Assembly (NCBI GenBank): GCA_016209705.1
Contig: JACQVR010000115.1
Coordinates: forward strand, 1 to 64,000
Length of the DNA stretch: 64,000 bases
Reading direction: 5' to 3'
DNA from: Planctomycetota bacterium
GTDB lineage: Bacteria; Planctomycetota; MHYJ01; JACPRB01
Shown: in pieces, positions 1 through 8,495 of the stretch
Layout of the letters: each line of letters starts with the position of its first letter
Position numbering within the stretch: the stretch's first letter is position 1
The notes under the pieces: model-generated
The model's input: only the letters and a program-made list of their open reading frames with translations
Told to the model about the DNA's origin: nothing
Databases searched by the model: none
Translations under genes and position numbers: made by a program

Positions 1-2
1 AC

Positions 3-1013
3 CTCGCCGCCCGGTCGGGCCTGCGCATCGATGCTTCCGCGGTCAAGCTGGAGGGCGAGACGGCGTCGCTGAAGCTGGAATCCGGCACGGCGATGCAGGC
101 GCTCGACCTCCTGTGCGCGGGACGTTCGAACCTGTCGTGGGAATGGAAGGAAGGGGGCGCGGTCAAGATGACGTCGAGCCCGCACGTCGCCTATCCCAGC
201 GTCTATTCGGGTCCCTTCAAAGTGTACATCTCCTCCCTCAACATCGTCCGCCATACGAATTTCAAGGAAACGACGGCCACGCTGAGCCTTGGGATTTCGA
301 CGCTGTATGAAACGCATCTGAATCCGATGAAAGGCGTCAAGTTCGAGTTTGGAAAAGGCGTCGATGATACGGGTAGCGAGCTGAGCGTCGAGACGTCGGG
401 GGAACAAATCCAGGCCGGCGCGGGCGGCTGGGCGATCCAAGTGGTTCAAGGCGCACTCGGCGGCGGGGGCGGAGGGCCCACCCCGGACGCCTCCGCGCAG
501 GTCTTCAGCGTGAAAGGATTGGCTCCCGAGGCGAAGTCGATCAAGAGCCTGCCCGGCACGGTGACGTTCTCTTTCCCGCTCGAACATACAGAAATCTCTT
601 TCGAATCCCCCAGTCGCGGCGATACCAAGGAATCGGGCGACTTCGTCTTCCGGATCGAGAAAATCGAGAAAAACGGCATCACGTTTAAAGTCTCCTCGAA
701 GAAAAAGGACGGACCGGCCATCGACATGGCGCGGCTTCTGGATTCCGAGTCGGCGAAAGCGGTGGACGACGAGGGCAAGACGCACAAGGCCGACACGCTC
801 GCCCTCGCTCAAACCAATGAAGGAGGAATGGTCATCCGCATGATCGGCGGCGCCGGCGGCGTTTTCGGCGTCGAATCCTCCACGGAAACGCTGTATCGCG
901 CTACGTTTTCCACCGTGAAAGGAAGGGATATCGAGACGTTCACCTTCCGTTTCATCGATCGCACGCTCGAAAAGGTGGTGCCCTTCGAGTTGCGCGACGT
1001 GAAGCTGCCGTGA
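3..1013 (+). CDS. STN/secretin-N-domain-like protein, 5' truncated
   Basis: The frame is already open and protein-like from base 3, so the Met codon at 93 is internal and the true start lies to the left of the window. About 336 residues are visible, ending at TGA 1011-1013. The first ~45 residues (LAARSGLRID, then MQALDLLCAG, then LSWEW) resemble the short STN subdomain that precedes secretins, TonB receptors and related envelope proteins. The remainder is beta-rich, with a Gly-rich linker about 155 residues in, and shows no catalytic motif or membrane helix. The family assignment is inference from pattern only; the visible part could equally be a lineage-specific exported protein. Confidence 0.6.
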   Translation, partial: LAARSGLRIDASAVKLEGETASLKLESGTAMQALDLLCAGRSNLSWEWKEGGAVKMTSSPHVAYPSVYSGPFKVYISSLNIVRHTNFKETTATLSLGISTLYETHLNPMKGVKFEFGKGVDDTGSELSVETSGEQIQAGAGGWAIQVVQGALGGGGGGPTPDASAQVFSVKGLAPEAKSIKSLPGTVTFSFPLEHTEISFESPSRGDTKESGDFVFRIEKIEKNGITFKVSSKKKDGPAIDMARLLDSESAKAVDDEGKTHKADTLALAQTNEGGMVIRMIGGAGGVFGVESSTETLYRATFSTVKGRDIETFTFRFIDRTLEKVVPFELRDVKLP

Positions 1014-1106
1014 CGCTCGCGCCTGCCCGTTTATCGATTTTCATGAAGAACGGGCGGGGCTCGCTTCTGGCGGGGCTTACACCGCTGTGAAAGGAACAAG
1101 ACCGTT
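1014..1106 (+). other. Candidate structured element, copy 1
   Basis: A stem of GCCCGTT (1025-1031) and AACGGGC (1049-1055) begins just after the upstream stop codon. It is followed by a GGCTTA segment, a CCGCTGTGAAAGGAAC segment and ACCGTT ending directly at the ATG at 1107. A second element with the same order of parts follows dnaA (30211-30307); the two share ATGAAGAACGGGCGG and the terminal CCGTTA-type block. Its position between stop and start suggests a 5'-UTR element or a dispersed repeat. No known riboswitch class was recognised. Confidence 0.4.
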
Positions 1107-1928
1107 ATGTCCAAATCCGTGGCCTTTGTCCTGATCGTCACCGCGGTCGTGGTCGGATGGATCTCGGGATTCGCGTCCGCTCGAACGACGCGAAACGGCG
1201 CCGCCGCGGATCTTCCCCCGCCGAGCCCCGCGAACAAGCCTGCCCGGCCGATTTCCCCCCTCGAGCACCCGATTCCCGAAGCGGCCAAGACCCGCATCAA
1301 GGAACTCGAGGCTCAGGTCGGTAACCTGCGCAAGGCGCATGAAGCGTCGCTTCGGACGATCCAGGAGCTGTGCGATCAGGTCCAGGCCGGGAAACAGGAC
1401 GGGCGGGGAGCGGCGGAGCCGGCCGACCAGGTGCAACCGCCTCTCCCCTTGGGCCGGATGGCTCGGATGAACATGGGCATCGACGAGATCGCGGATCTTC
1501 TCGGACTCGATCCCGGCCGCGCCGCGCTCCTGAAGCGCGCCTACGAGGACGCGCAGAGCAGAATGCGCCAGGTGGAAAGCGAACTGGCCAAAGTCGAATC
1601 GAAGGATGGGGGGACGCACATCGAGATTCCCGCGCTGGGCGACCGCGGAAAGCTGCTCCAGGAGGAATGGAATCAAAGCGTGGCGTCGCTCCTGACGCCG
1701 GCGGAGCGCGAGAGGTACGTCAAGCACGAGATGGACAGGTCGCTCTTCCCCAACGGATTCGGCGAGCAGCCGCGGAACATCGATCTGCGCCGCGAAGGCG
1801 ACAAGACGACGATCGAAGAAGCGATCGGACGGCCCGACTCGCCCAATCAGACGAGACTCGTGTACGACCTGACGGGTGACGGGGCTTCCGAGCTGCTGCG
1901 GAATCAGTACGGCCATCTGATCAGGTGA
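1107..1928 (+). CDS. Membrane-anchored coiled-coil protein, unknown function
   Basis: The 273-residue protein has one N-terminal hydrophobic segment at about residues 5-24 (signal anchor), a Pro-rich stretch at 35-50 and a heptad-like helical region at about 58-95 (IKELEAQVGNLRKAHE), followed by a helical region with two further charged coils. No enzyme motif was recognised. It is probably anchored in the inner membrane with the bulk in the periplasm. The same frame continues after the TGA at 1926-1928 for 43 convincing codons to a second TGA at 2058-2060, so the gene may have been longer (nonsense mutation) or may be read through. Confidence 0.6.
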   Translation: MSKSVAFVLIVTAVVVGWISGFASARTTRNGAAADLPPPSPANKPARPISPLEHPIPEAAKTRIKELEAQVGNLRKAHEASLRTIQELCDQVQAGKQDGRGAAEPADQVQPPLPLGRMARMNMGIDEIADLLGLDPGRAALLKRAYEDAQSRMRQVESELAKVESKDGGTHIEIPALGDRGKLLQEEWNQSVASLLTPAERERYVKHEMDRSLFPNGFGEQPRNIDLRREGDKTTIEEAIGRPDSPNQTRLVYDLTGDGASELLRNQYGHLIR

Positions 1929-2060
1929 GCCGGGCGAGGGCTTGATTTCGCGCAGTATCACGATACGTTCGCGGGCGCTTATTTCATCCTGGAGGGGGAT
2001 CGAGTGCTCATTCTCAAGGTCACCCCGGGGAACCGGATTTACTGGAAGGTTTCAAAATGA
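1929..2060 (+). other. In-frame coding-like extension after UGA
   Basis: Downstream of the UGA at 1926 the reading frame is unchanged and encodes 43 residues with strong protein character, including FAGAYFILEGDRVLILK and a terminal IYWKVSK. The alternating hydrophobic pattern suggests a beta hairpin. There is no start codon with a Shine-Dalgarno sequence here, so it is best read as the original C-terminus of the gene starting at 1107. Whether the UGA is decoded, or is a mutation or sequencing error, cannot be told from the DNA. Confidence 0.4.
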
Positions 2061-2079
2061 TGCTAGAGGAAAACAAGCT

Positions 2080-2199
2080 ATGAAACTCGGCATGCTCGTG
2101 CTTTTTAGCATTCCGGTGGCCCAAGAGGGGCAAACTACGCTGACGACCTCGGAAGACTTCCGTTATGGGGAAAGATCCCGCGAAGTCCACAGTCCATAG
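2080..2199 (+). CDS. Small ORF, possible truncated exported peptide
   Basis: ATG at 2080 is preceded by AGAGGA. It encodes 39 residues that begin with a signal-peptide-like segment (MKLGMLVLFSIPVAQEG) and stop within the inverted repeat at 2184-2265. The repeat appears to have cut off the reading frame, so this may be the remnant of a longer gene or a chance ORF. No family was recognised. Confidence 0.22.
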   Translation: MKLGMLVLFSIPVAQEGQTTLTTSEDFRYGERSREVHSP

Positions 2200-2265
2200 T
2201 CCACGGTCCAGAGTCGCCGGAAACCGAGCAGCCGACTTCGGACTCTGGACTATGGACTACGGACT
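2184..2265. repeat. Inverted repeat of AGTCCATAGTCC-type units
   Basis: The left arm (2184-2215) is built from imperfect 8-9 bp units of the form AGTCCAC/AGTCCAT and the right arm (2241-2265) is its inverted counterpart (GACTCTGGACTATGGACT). The arms flank a 25-base spacer. A single arm of the same family occurs at 43732-43756. Confidence 0.75.
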
Positions 2266-2345
2266 CCCAGCTCGGCGAAAACCAGCGCAGGAAAACATTG
2301 GGTTGCGGCTTCGCCGCGCTGGGGGGTGGTCAATCTTGCAAACCC

Positions 2346-2987
2346 TCAGGCGAGCTCCTTCACCAGGGCGATCTGGCGGTAGACCCGGTAGGCGGGCTCA
2401 TAGGAGCACCCTATGGCGCGGGCGATGGCGGCGGGGCTCCGCAGCCCGCATTCGAGTGCCGTGACGATGTCCGCCCGCCAGGAGGGGCCGTAGAGACAGC
2501 GGTTACGGTACTGCCGATTCCGCCGGACCAGCTCGCCAGGTTTCAAGACATCTTCGTCGCGGATTCGCAACGAGCCGTTGGGCACGCAGAAATTGACCTT
2601 CCGTAGCCATTCCACGGCGCTCTTCATACCGACCGCGCTCTCAGTCACCTCGCGAGGAAAAAGATATTCGATTTCCTGGGCTCTCCGAGCGAGCGTTTTC
2701 CAGCGGTGATCGCCGTGGGCCACGGCAAAGGACGCGAGGGCCGCAAGCCAACGCGCGGAGCCCGGCTGTGCGTTCTCCTTCCCTTTTGCAAGCTTGCGCA
2801 ACTTTTCCACAATGACGAAGGCTCCATGAACGTTGATCCAGCTCAGTAGGAGCAAAGCAAGGCGCCCGTCTCGAGGAAGCTCTCCGACCGCCTCGAGAAG
2901 GATCCTCTCGATATCCGCCTCATGGCTATCCCAAACGCGGACGGCGCCCCCAAGACGAACGCCGATGGCCCGCAGTCTATCGTTCAA
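2346..2987 (-). CDS. Helix-turn-helix protein, unknown function
   Basis: The 213-residue protein is helical. Its last ~45 residues (RADIVTALECGL, RSPAAIARAIGCSYEPAYRVYRQ) read as a helix-turn-helix of the kind found in small regulators and in proteins encoded beside nucleotidyltransferases. The N-terminal 150 residues are helical and unassigned (LALLLLSWINVHGAFVIVEKL). No partner nucleotidyltransferase lies next to it; the neighbour at 3133 is an aminotransferase on the opposite strand, divergently transcribed. A regulatory or antitoxin-like role is inference. Confidence 0.55.
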   Translation of the reverse strand: MNDRLRAIGVRLGGAVRVWDSHEADIERILLEAVGELPRDGRLALLLLSWINVHGAFVIVEKLRKLAKGKENAQPGSARWLAALASFAVAHGDHRWKTLARRAQEIEYLFPREVTESAVGMKSAVEWLRKVNFCVPNGSLRIRDEDVLKPGELVRRNRQYRNRCLYGPSWRADIVTALECGLRSPAAIARAIGCSYEPAYRVYRQIALVKELA

Positions 2988-3132
2988 CGTAAGGCTCTTG
3001 CCGACCTTGATCAGACTGGAAGCGCGAGCTTATTGGCGGCGATACGCTACCGTCGCGCCGCTCACGTAACTGTTCCTCACGAAACGCGGAATCTGTAGCA
3101 TGGTCCACCTGCTACAGGAGGCGATTCAGTCC

Positions 3133-4314
3133 ATGCCCTATCTCCGCCACGTTCCCCCCATGGGGATCTACGAGACCCTCTACGCGTTCCGGGATGCGTT
3201 CGGTAAATACATGGGCGAGCCGGGAACCCATCCGTGGAGCCAGGGCTTTCCCCGGACGGTGCAGCTCCCCGGCGGTCCGCCGATCCCGACCGCCATCCGC
3301 GTCACCTCGGATCACCTCAAGTATCCCAAAGCCTGGGGGATGCCCGCCCTGCGGGAAGCGGTCGCCGCTTATTACCGGCGGCACTACGGGACCGACATCA
3401 CGCATGAGAACGTGATGATCTTCGCCGGAGGACGGCCAGGTATCGCCACCGTCCTTCTCTTTTTGGAGCCGGACATCCGCATTCGGGTCGCATCCACCGA
3501 GTACACGCCGTACTTCGACTTGCTGCGCCTCCTGGGGTGCCCCTTCGACACCGTCGACAGCGGGCCGCACAACGGGTTCGCACCGCCGGCGGAAAACCTT
3601 GTCCGTGCGGAGGCGCCCGGCCGATACCTTCTGCTTATGAGCAACCCGTGCAATCCGACCGGGGTCACCCGCTGCGGCGCCGATCTTGAACGGATCGTGA
3701 ACGCCGCCCGGTCCGGACAGATCGGGCTGCTGATCGACGAGGCGTACGAACTCTTTCACGACGAGCCGGTGAGCGCCCTCCGGTACGTCCGCGACGTCGA
3801 CGAAACCGACATCTTCGTCGCCGGAGCGGCCACGAAGGGATTGCAGGCTCCCGGCATCCGCATCGGATGGATCGTAGCCTCCAGGCGGAACGTCGAAATT
3901 CTCGGGAATTTCTCGTCATTCGGGATGGGCGGGGTATCGCACCCCTCGCAATGCTTCGCCCTCGAGCTGCTGGCGGAGGAGCGGGTCGCTCTGGCCCGAC
4001 GGGCGGTGCCCGACTTCTATCGAGGCCAGCGGGAGAGGTATGGGGAGGCGTTCCGGCGGCTCGGCCTCGAACTCTTCACCGGGGACGGAGGTTTCTATCA
4101 TTGGTGCCGGCTTCCTGGAGGGATAAGCGCCGCGGAGCTGAACCGGCGGCTCTTCCGCGAAGGGGCGGCGGTCCTGAAGGGGACGGATTGCGACATGCTG
4201 CGCCGGGGCGACGCCTCGCCGCTCGTGAACTTCTTTCGCTTCTCCTTCGGACCGCTCGATCCCGAGTCGTTCGAATCGGACATCGAGATCCTCCGGCGCG
4301 CGCTTGGATCATAG
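3133..4314 (+). CDS. Class I/II PLP-dependent aminotransferase
   Basis: A 393-residue fold-type I aminotransferase. Visible landmarks are an N-terminal LPGGPPIP region, NPCNPTGVT (cofactor/substrate loop), DEAYELF (Asp and Tyr that contact the PLP ring) and the Schiff-base lysine in ATKGLQAPGIRIGW, about 13 residues before the conserved Arg context. The family transfers amino groups between amino acids and 2-oxo acids in the cytoplasm; the substrate cannot be deduced. ATG 3133 was chosen over ATG 3100 because AGGAGG at 3116-3121 lies 11 bases upstream. mutM follows after 31 bases on the same strand. Confidence 0.85.
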   Translation: MPYLRHVPPMGIYETLYAFRDAFGKYMGEPGTHPWSQGFPRTVQLPGGPPIPTAIRVTSDHLKYPKAWGMPALREAVAAYYRRHYGTDITHENVMIFAGGRPGIATVLLFLEPDIRIRVASTEYTPYFDLLRLLGCPFDTVDSGPHNGFAPPAENLVRAEAPGRYLLLMSNPCNPTGVTRCGADLERIVNAARSGQIGLLIDEAYELFHDEPVSALRYVRDVDETDIFVAGAATKGLQAPGIRIGWIVASRRNVEILGNFSSFGMGGVSHPSQCFALELLAEERVALARRAVPDFYRGQRERYGEAFRRLGLELFTGDGGFYHWCRLPGGISAAELNRRLFREGAAVLKGTDCDMLRRGDASPLVNFFRFSFGPLDPESFESDIEILRRALGS

Positions 4315-4345
4315 AAAGCGCTTGCCCGGCGGGCTGTGAAACCTT

Positions 4346-5176
4346 ATGCCCGAACTGCCCGAGGTGGAGACGATCGCCGCCGCGCTGCGCCAAGGAGGTC
4401 GGGACGGGCCTCCGATCACGGGACGCCGCGTTGTGGACGCCCGCGTTTTTTGGGCGCGCACGCTGGCGCATCAAACCCCGAACGCGTTCCGCAAACGGGT
4501 GGCGGGGCAAGTCATCCGCGAGGTACGCCGCAGAGGAAAATTTCTCTGGCTGGCGCTTTCCCGGGATGCCTTGCTGATCCATCTGCGCATGAGCGGCGAC
4601 GTGATCGTGGCTACGCGCGACACGGCGCCGCGCCCGCATGATCGGTTGGCGCTCGGCTTGGGGTCCGGCCTGCGCGTGGTATTCAACGATCCGCGCAAGT
4701 TCGGCCGAGTCTGGCTGACCGATGATCCCGAGCGGATCTTTGCCGATTTGGGTCCCGAGCCGCTCGATCCCGGCTTCACGCCTCGGGAATTCCATGAACG
4801 CCTGCGCGCGCGCCGGCGGCGGCTCAAACCTCTGCTGCTGGACCAATCCTTCCTCGCCGGACTCGGCAACATCTACGCCGACGAAGCCCTGCACGCGTCG
4901 GGATTGCATCCGTTGCGCTCATCGGACAGGTTAAGCTGTTACGAATCCGAAAAGCTCCTGTCCGCCATCCGCCAGGTTCTTCGGGAAGGGATCCGGCGCA
5001 ACGGCGCCAGCATCGATTGGGTGTATCGCGGCGGAGACTTCCAGAATCATTTCCGCGTCTACGGGCGGGAAGGCGCCGATTGCCCGGCGTGCGCGTCGGC
5101 GATCGTGCGCATCGTCGTCGGCCAGCGCGGGACGCATTTTTGTCCGGGATGCCAGAGCTTGAACGAAATGCTCTGA
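4346..5176 (+). CDS. mutM: Formamidopyrimidine-DNA glycosylase (MutM/Fpg)
   Basis: A 276-residue base-excision repair enzyme that removes 8-oxoguanine and formamidopyrimidines and cleaves the strand. The N-terminus PELPEVET supplies the catalytic Pro and Glu exposed after Met removal. The central segment has LDQSFLAGLGNIYADE, typical of the helix-two-turn-helix region, and the C-terminus carries the four-cysteine zinc finger (CPACAS ... FCPGCQ). Length matches the family. A dispersed inverted repeat separates it from the ABC transporter downstream. Confidence 0.96.
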   Translation: MPELPEVETIAAALRQGGRDGPPITGRRVVDARVFWARTLAHQTPNAFRKRVAGQVIREVRRRGKFLWLALSRDALLIHLRMSGDVIVATRDTAPRPHDRLALGLGSGLRVVFNDPRKFGRVWLTDDPERIFADLGPEPLDPGFTPREFHERLRARRRRLKPLLLDQSFLAGLGNIYADEALHASGLHPLRSSDRLSCYESEKLLSAIRQVLREGIRRNGASIDWVYRGGDFQNHFRVYGREGADCPACASAIVRIVVGQRGTHFCPGCQSLNEML

Positions 5177-5181
5177 TTTCT

Positions 5182-5260
5182 GGATAAACCGCCAAAACGC
5201 CATCAGAGTCTCATTGGGAAAAAGTCTCTTTCGGCGATTTTGCGCTTTGGCGGTTCATCC
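5182..5260. repeat. Long inverted repeat, family GGATGAACCGCC, copy 1
   Basis: The left arm GGATAAACCGCCAAAACGC (5182-5200) and right arm GCGCTTTGGCGGTTCATCC (5242-5260) are complementary at 17 of 19 positions and 41 bases apart. The same arms, spacing and orientation occur at 12042-12120. It fills most of the gap between mutM and the ABC transporter. Confidence 0.8.
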
Positions 5261-5281
5261 AACGGATCCTAAACTGGGGGA

Positions 5282-7111
5282 GTGTCAGGACGCGTCAAGC
5301 TCAAGAACGTCCGCAAGGAAGCGTGGGCGCTGGTCGTCGCGCACCGGCGCCCGCTGCTCGTCGGCCTCGTCCTCATGGTTGTCGGCCGGCTCGCCGGCTT
5401 CGTCCTGCCCGCCTCGTCGAAGTTCCTGATCGACACCGTGCTCGGCCAAAACCGCGGCGATCTCTTGCCGCCGCTCGCGGCCGCGGCCGCGCTCGCCACG
5501 ATCGTCCAGGCGGCCGGCTCGTTCGGCCTGTCCCAGGTCGTGAGCATCGCCGCCCAGCGCGCCATCCGCGACATGCGCAGCCTCATCCTGGCCCACGTGA
5601 TCCACCTGCCGATCCGCTTCTTCGATTCCACCAAGAGCGGCGCCTTGATTTCGCGCGTCATGAACGATCCGGAAGGCATCCGCAATCTGGTCGGCACCGG
5701 CCTCGTCCACCTCGTGGGCGGCCTCTTCACCGCGTCCGTCTCCCTCGGCGTGCTGATCTGGCTCAACTGGAAGCTCACGCTGGGTGCCCTCGCGCTGCTT
5801 CTCGTCTTCTCGGGCATCTTGATCTACACGTTCAAAAAGCTGCGCCCGATCTTCCGCGAGCGGTGGAAGATCCAGGAGGAGGTGACCGGCCGGCTGGGCG
5901 AGGCGATGGGCGGCGTGCGTCTGGTCAAGGCGTATACCGCCGAGCCGCGCGAAGAGCGCGTCTTCCACGAGGGCGTCGATCGACTCTTCCGCAACATTTC
6001 CCGCACGATCACGGGCACCTCGGCGGTGACCGCGCTGTCGGCCGTCATCGTCGGCGGCGTCGGCATTCTGATCATGGTCGTCGGCGGCCGCGCGATCCTG
6101 GCCGGCTCGATGACGCTCGGCGATCTCATCATGTACGTTTTCTTCGTCGGCATGACGGTGGCGCCGCTCGTGCAGATCGCGTCGATCGGGACCCAGATGA
6201 GCGAGGCATTCGCCGGGCTCGACCGCATGCGCGAGATTCGTGAGATGACCACGGAGGACGACGAAGACCGCGCGCGCGTTCCCGTCGGCGACCTGCGCGG
6301 CGACATCGTCTTCGAGAACGTGACGTTCGGATATGACCCGGCCAAACCGGTCCTTCACGACATCATCCTGCATGCGGCCGCCGGCACGACCACCGCGCTG
6401 GTAGGTCCCAGCGGCGCCGGCAAGAGCTCGCTCATCAGCCTGGTTCTGGGATTCCACCGCCCGCAGCGGGGAGGGATCGCCATCGACGGCAACGATCTCG
6501 TCGGCGTGCGGTTGCGCGACTACCGCCGGCGGCTGGGCGTTGTCCTTCAGGACAATTTCCTGTTCGACGGCACGATCCGCGAGAACATCGCCTACGCGCG
6601 ACCGGAGGCCACGGACGCGGAGATCCGCGAGGCCGCGCGCGTCGCGCATTGCGATGAATTCGTCGATCGGTTCGAGAACGGCTTCGACACGATCATCGGC
6701 GAGCGCGGGGTCAAGCTCTCGGGCGGGCAACGCCAGCGCGTGGCGATCGCCCGCGCGATCGTCGCGGACCCGCGCATCCTGATTTTGGATGAGGCGACGT
6801 CCAGCTTGGATAGCGAGAGCGAGGCGATGATCCAGGACGGATTGCGCACGCTGCGCGCGGGACGAACGACGTTCGTGATCGCGCACCGCCTTTCCACGAT
6901 CCGCAGCTCCGACCAGATTCTGGTGATGGACGGCGGCCGCATCGTCGAGCGCGGCCGGCACAGCGAGCTGCTGCTCAATGGCGGGCTGTACCGCCGCCTG
7001 TACGAGAAGCAGCGCGGATTGGAGAGCGATCTCTTCATCAATCCGGGCGAGGATCCGGTTCCGGAGCCGGGGTTCTCGAAGGACGCCGTGCGCCCGACCT
7101 CGCCGCTATGA
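5282..7111 (+). CDS. ABC exporter, fused permease-ATPase (MsbA-like)
   Basis: A 609-residue half-transporter that would dimerise in the inner membrane and export a lipid, drug or similar substrate using ATP. Residues ~20-310 hold six hydrophobic segments. The nucleotide-binding domain follows with Walker A GPSGAGKSS, Q-loop LQDNFLFDG, signature LSGGQRQR, Walker B ILILDEAT and the switch histidine in IAHRLST. The start is GTG 5282, with a purine-rich GGGGGA just before it; no in-frame ATG fits better. Substrate is not determinable; MsbA (lipid A flippase) is plausible given the outer-membrane genes in the window. Confidence 0.9.
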   Translation: MSGRVKLKNVRKEAWALVVAHRRPLLVGLVLMVVGRLAGFVLPASSKFLIDTVLGQNRGDLLPPLAAAAALATIVQAAGSFGLSQVVSIAAQRAIRDMRSLILAHVIHLPIRFFDSTKSGALISRVMNDPEGIRNLVGTGLVHLVGGLFTASVSLGVLIWLNWKLTLGALALLLVFSGILIYTFKKLRPIFRERWKIQEEVTGRLGEAMGGVRLVKAYTAEPREERVFHEGVDRLFRNISRTITGTSAVTALSAVIVGGVGILIMVVGGRAILAGSMTLGDLIMYVFFVGMTVAPLVQIASIGTQMSEAFAGLDRMREIREMTTEDDEDRARVPVGDLRGDIVFENVTFGYDPAKPVLHDIILHAAAGTTTALVGPSGAGKSSLISLVLGFHRPQRGGIAIDGNDLVGVRLRDYRRRLGVVLQDNFLFDGTIRENIAYARPEATDAEIREAARVAHCDEFVDRFENGFDTIIGERGVKLSGGQRQRVAIARAIVADPRILILDEATSSLDSESEAMIQDGLRTLRAGRTTFVIAHRLSTIRSSDQILVMDGGRIVERGRHSELLLNGGLYRRLYEKQRGLESDLFINPGEDPVPEPGFSKDAVRPTSPL

Positions 7112-7257
7112 TTTCGTGGCGCTTCCAAGTCATTAGTCTCAAGCTGGTTGCGTTTCATCCCCCGGCATACTGACTTTTCATGTTAAAATAATATTTTTGT
7201 AACGCCTTTTTGTGCGCGCATCCGGGCTGAAGCGACGACCGCGGGATCGGCTAATCG

Positions 7258-7491
7258 TCAGGAGCCGGCCCACACTTCGGGAGGCGCCGAAAGAAACTCC
7301 TCCAGCGGGATGCCCTGTCCCCCGACGAGTAGCTTCTTTTGCGGGCGGAACTCCTTGGCGAACTCCGCCATGCCCGGCCGCGAATCTTTGCGGCGCGAAC
7401 TGGTCACCTCCAGGGCCGTGACGCGGCCCTTGCCCTTGAGGACGAAATCCACTTGGCCGGCCTGGCGGCCGGATACGAGCTCGATCGGGCG
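7258..7491 (-). pseudogene. C-terminal remnant of a DUF4143-type ATPase
   Basis: The last ~77 codons of this minus-strand frame match the C-terminal nuclease-like tail of AAA ATPases with a DUF4143 domain: GQVDFVLKGKG, TALEVTSSRR, KKLLVGGQGIPLEEFL, then TGA at 7258-7260. The upstream part of the frame (beyond about 7491) is just antisense to the oxidase fragment and is not protein-like for this family. The AAA domain is missing, so the gene is broken. Function in intact relatives is unknown. Confidence 0.55.
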
Positions 7492-8343
7492 GGCTACGAC
7501 GTCAATCTGCTTGAAGCGCAAAGCCGCCCCGGCGGCCGCGTCTTCACGCAACGCGATCCTTTCGCCGACGGCCTCTACGCCGAGATGGGCGCCGAGTACG
7601 TCGACGCCAAAGATGAGTATGTCCACCAACTTCCCAAGGCGTTCGCGCGGAAGCTCTCGGACAGGATTCTCTACCGCCGGCCGGTCCGCCGTATCGCGCA
7701 TGACGCGAGCGGAGCCGAGGTGTGGTTCGAGGAAAATGGAGAGCTCCGCTCGCTGCGAGCGCCCCACCTCGTGGTCACGATCCCCTTCTCGGTGCTTCGC
7801 CATCTCGAGATCGCGCCCGCGTTCTCCCCCGCCAAGATGAAGGTGATCCGCGAGCTCGCGTACGGCCAGGTCATGAAGATGGCGATGCAGTACGGGAAGC
7901 GTTTCTGGGACGAGCCGGGCAGCATCGGCCAGCGCGTGTTCACCGATACCAAGCTTCGCCGTGTGTATCACATGTCCGTCGATCAGCCTGGCCCGCGCGG
8001 CATCTTGATGAGTTTTACGTCCGGCTCGGACGCGGCCGACTTGGGCACGCGCTCGCACGAGGACCGCCTGCGCGCGGCTCTGGCGGATACCGCCCGAATC
8101 TGGCCCGAAGCGCCGCGCCATTGGGAAGGGGCCGCCGTAAAGTATTGGAACGAGGATCCGTGGGTGCGGGCGAGTTATTCATTTCTCGGAGTCGGCCAGG
8201 CGGCGGATTTTCTGGCGATTGCGAAGTGCGCCGAGGGCCGGGTGCATTTCGCCGGCGAGCACACCGCGATGGGCGGCATGGACGGCGCCATCGCTTCGGG
8301 CTTGCGGGCCCCGGAGAAGATCAAGAAGGCCGGCGGTTTGTGA
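7453..8343 (+). pseudogene. Flavin amine oxidase lacking its N-terminus
   Basis: About 296 residues of a FAD-dependent amine oxidase are readable. They begin in the middle of the dinucleotide-binding fold (LAGLAAGYELDRAGYDV, then LLEAQSRPGGRVFT) and end with the C-terminal FAD motif HFAGEHTAMGGMDGAIASG. The essential GxGxxG loop and first strand are absent: upstream sequence in this frame is antisense to the DUF4143 fragment. There is no plausible ribosome site. Intact relatives oxidise amines or protoporphyrin-type substrates. This copy is probably inactive, or the result of a rearrangement joining two unrelated genes. Confidence 0.65.
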
Positions 8344-8360
8344 GCGCTTGGAAACCCTAC

Positions 8361-8377
8361 CGTTTCGACACGAAACG
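8361..8377. promoter_or_regulatory. 7-3-7 inverted repeat upstream of Uma2 gene 1
   Basis: CGTTTCG-ACA-CGAAACG is a perfect inverted repeat 118 bases before the Uma2 start at 8496. A 7-3-7 repeat with a related CGTT/AACG core lies 113 bases before the second Uma2 gene. It could be an operator; this rests on position and symmetry only. Confidence 0.25.
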
Positions 8378-8495
8378 TTCTCTCATCGGTTCCGATCAGG
8401 GCCACACGACCTTCTACCCCGCAAGGAATTGGAATCGACATTCTGGCTCACGAGTTGCTCCATCCCGATGGCGGTCGGGGACTGCGGAGGGTAGA

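Noticed and set aside
1926-1928. Selenocysteine UGA
   Set aside because: No clear SECIS-like hairpin with the expected loop directly downstream and no selenoprotein family resemblance; left as mutation or readthrough.
5285-6961. Long minus-strand ORF opposite the ABC exporter
   Set aside because: No domain features, highly acidic low-complexity product; the exporter frame has all ABC motifs.
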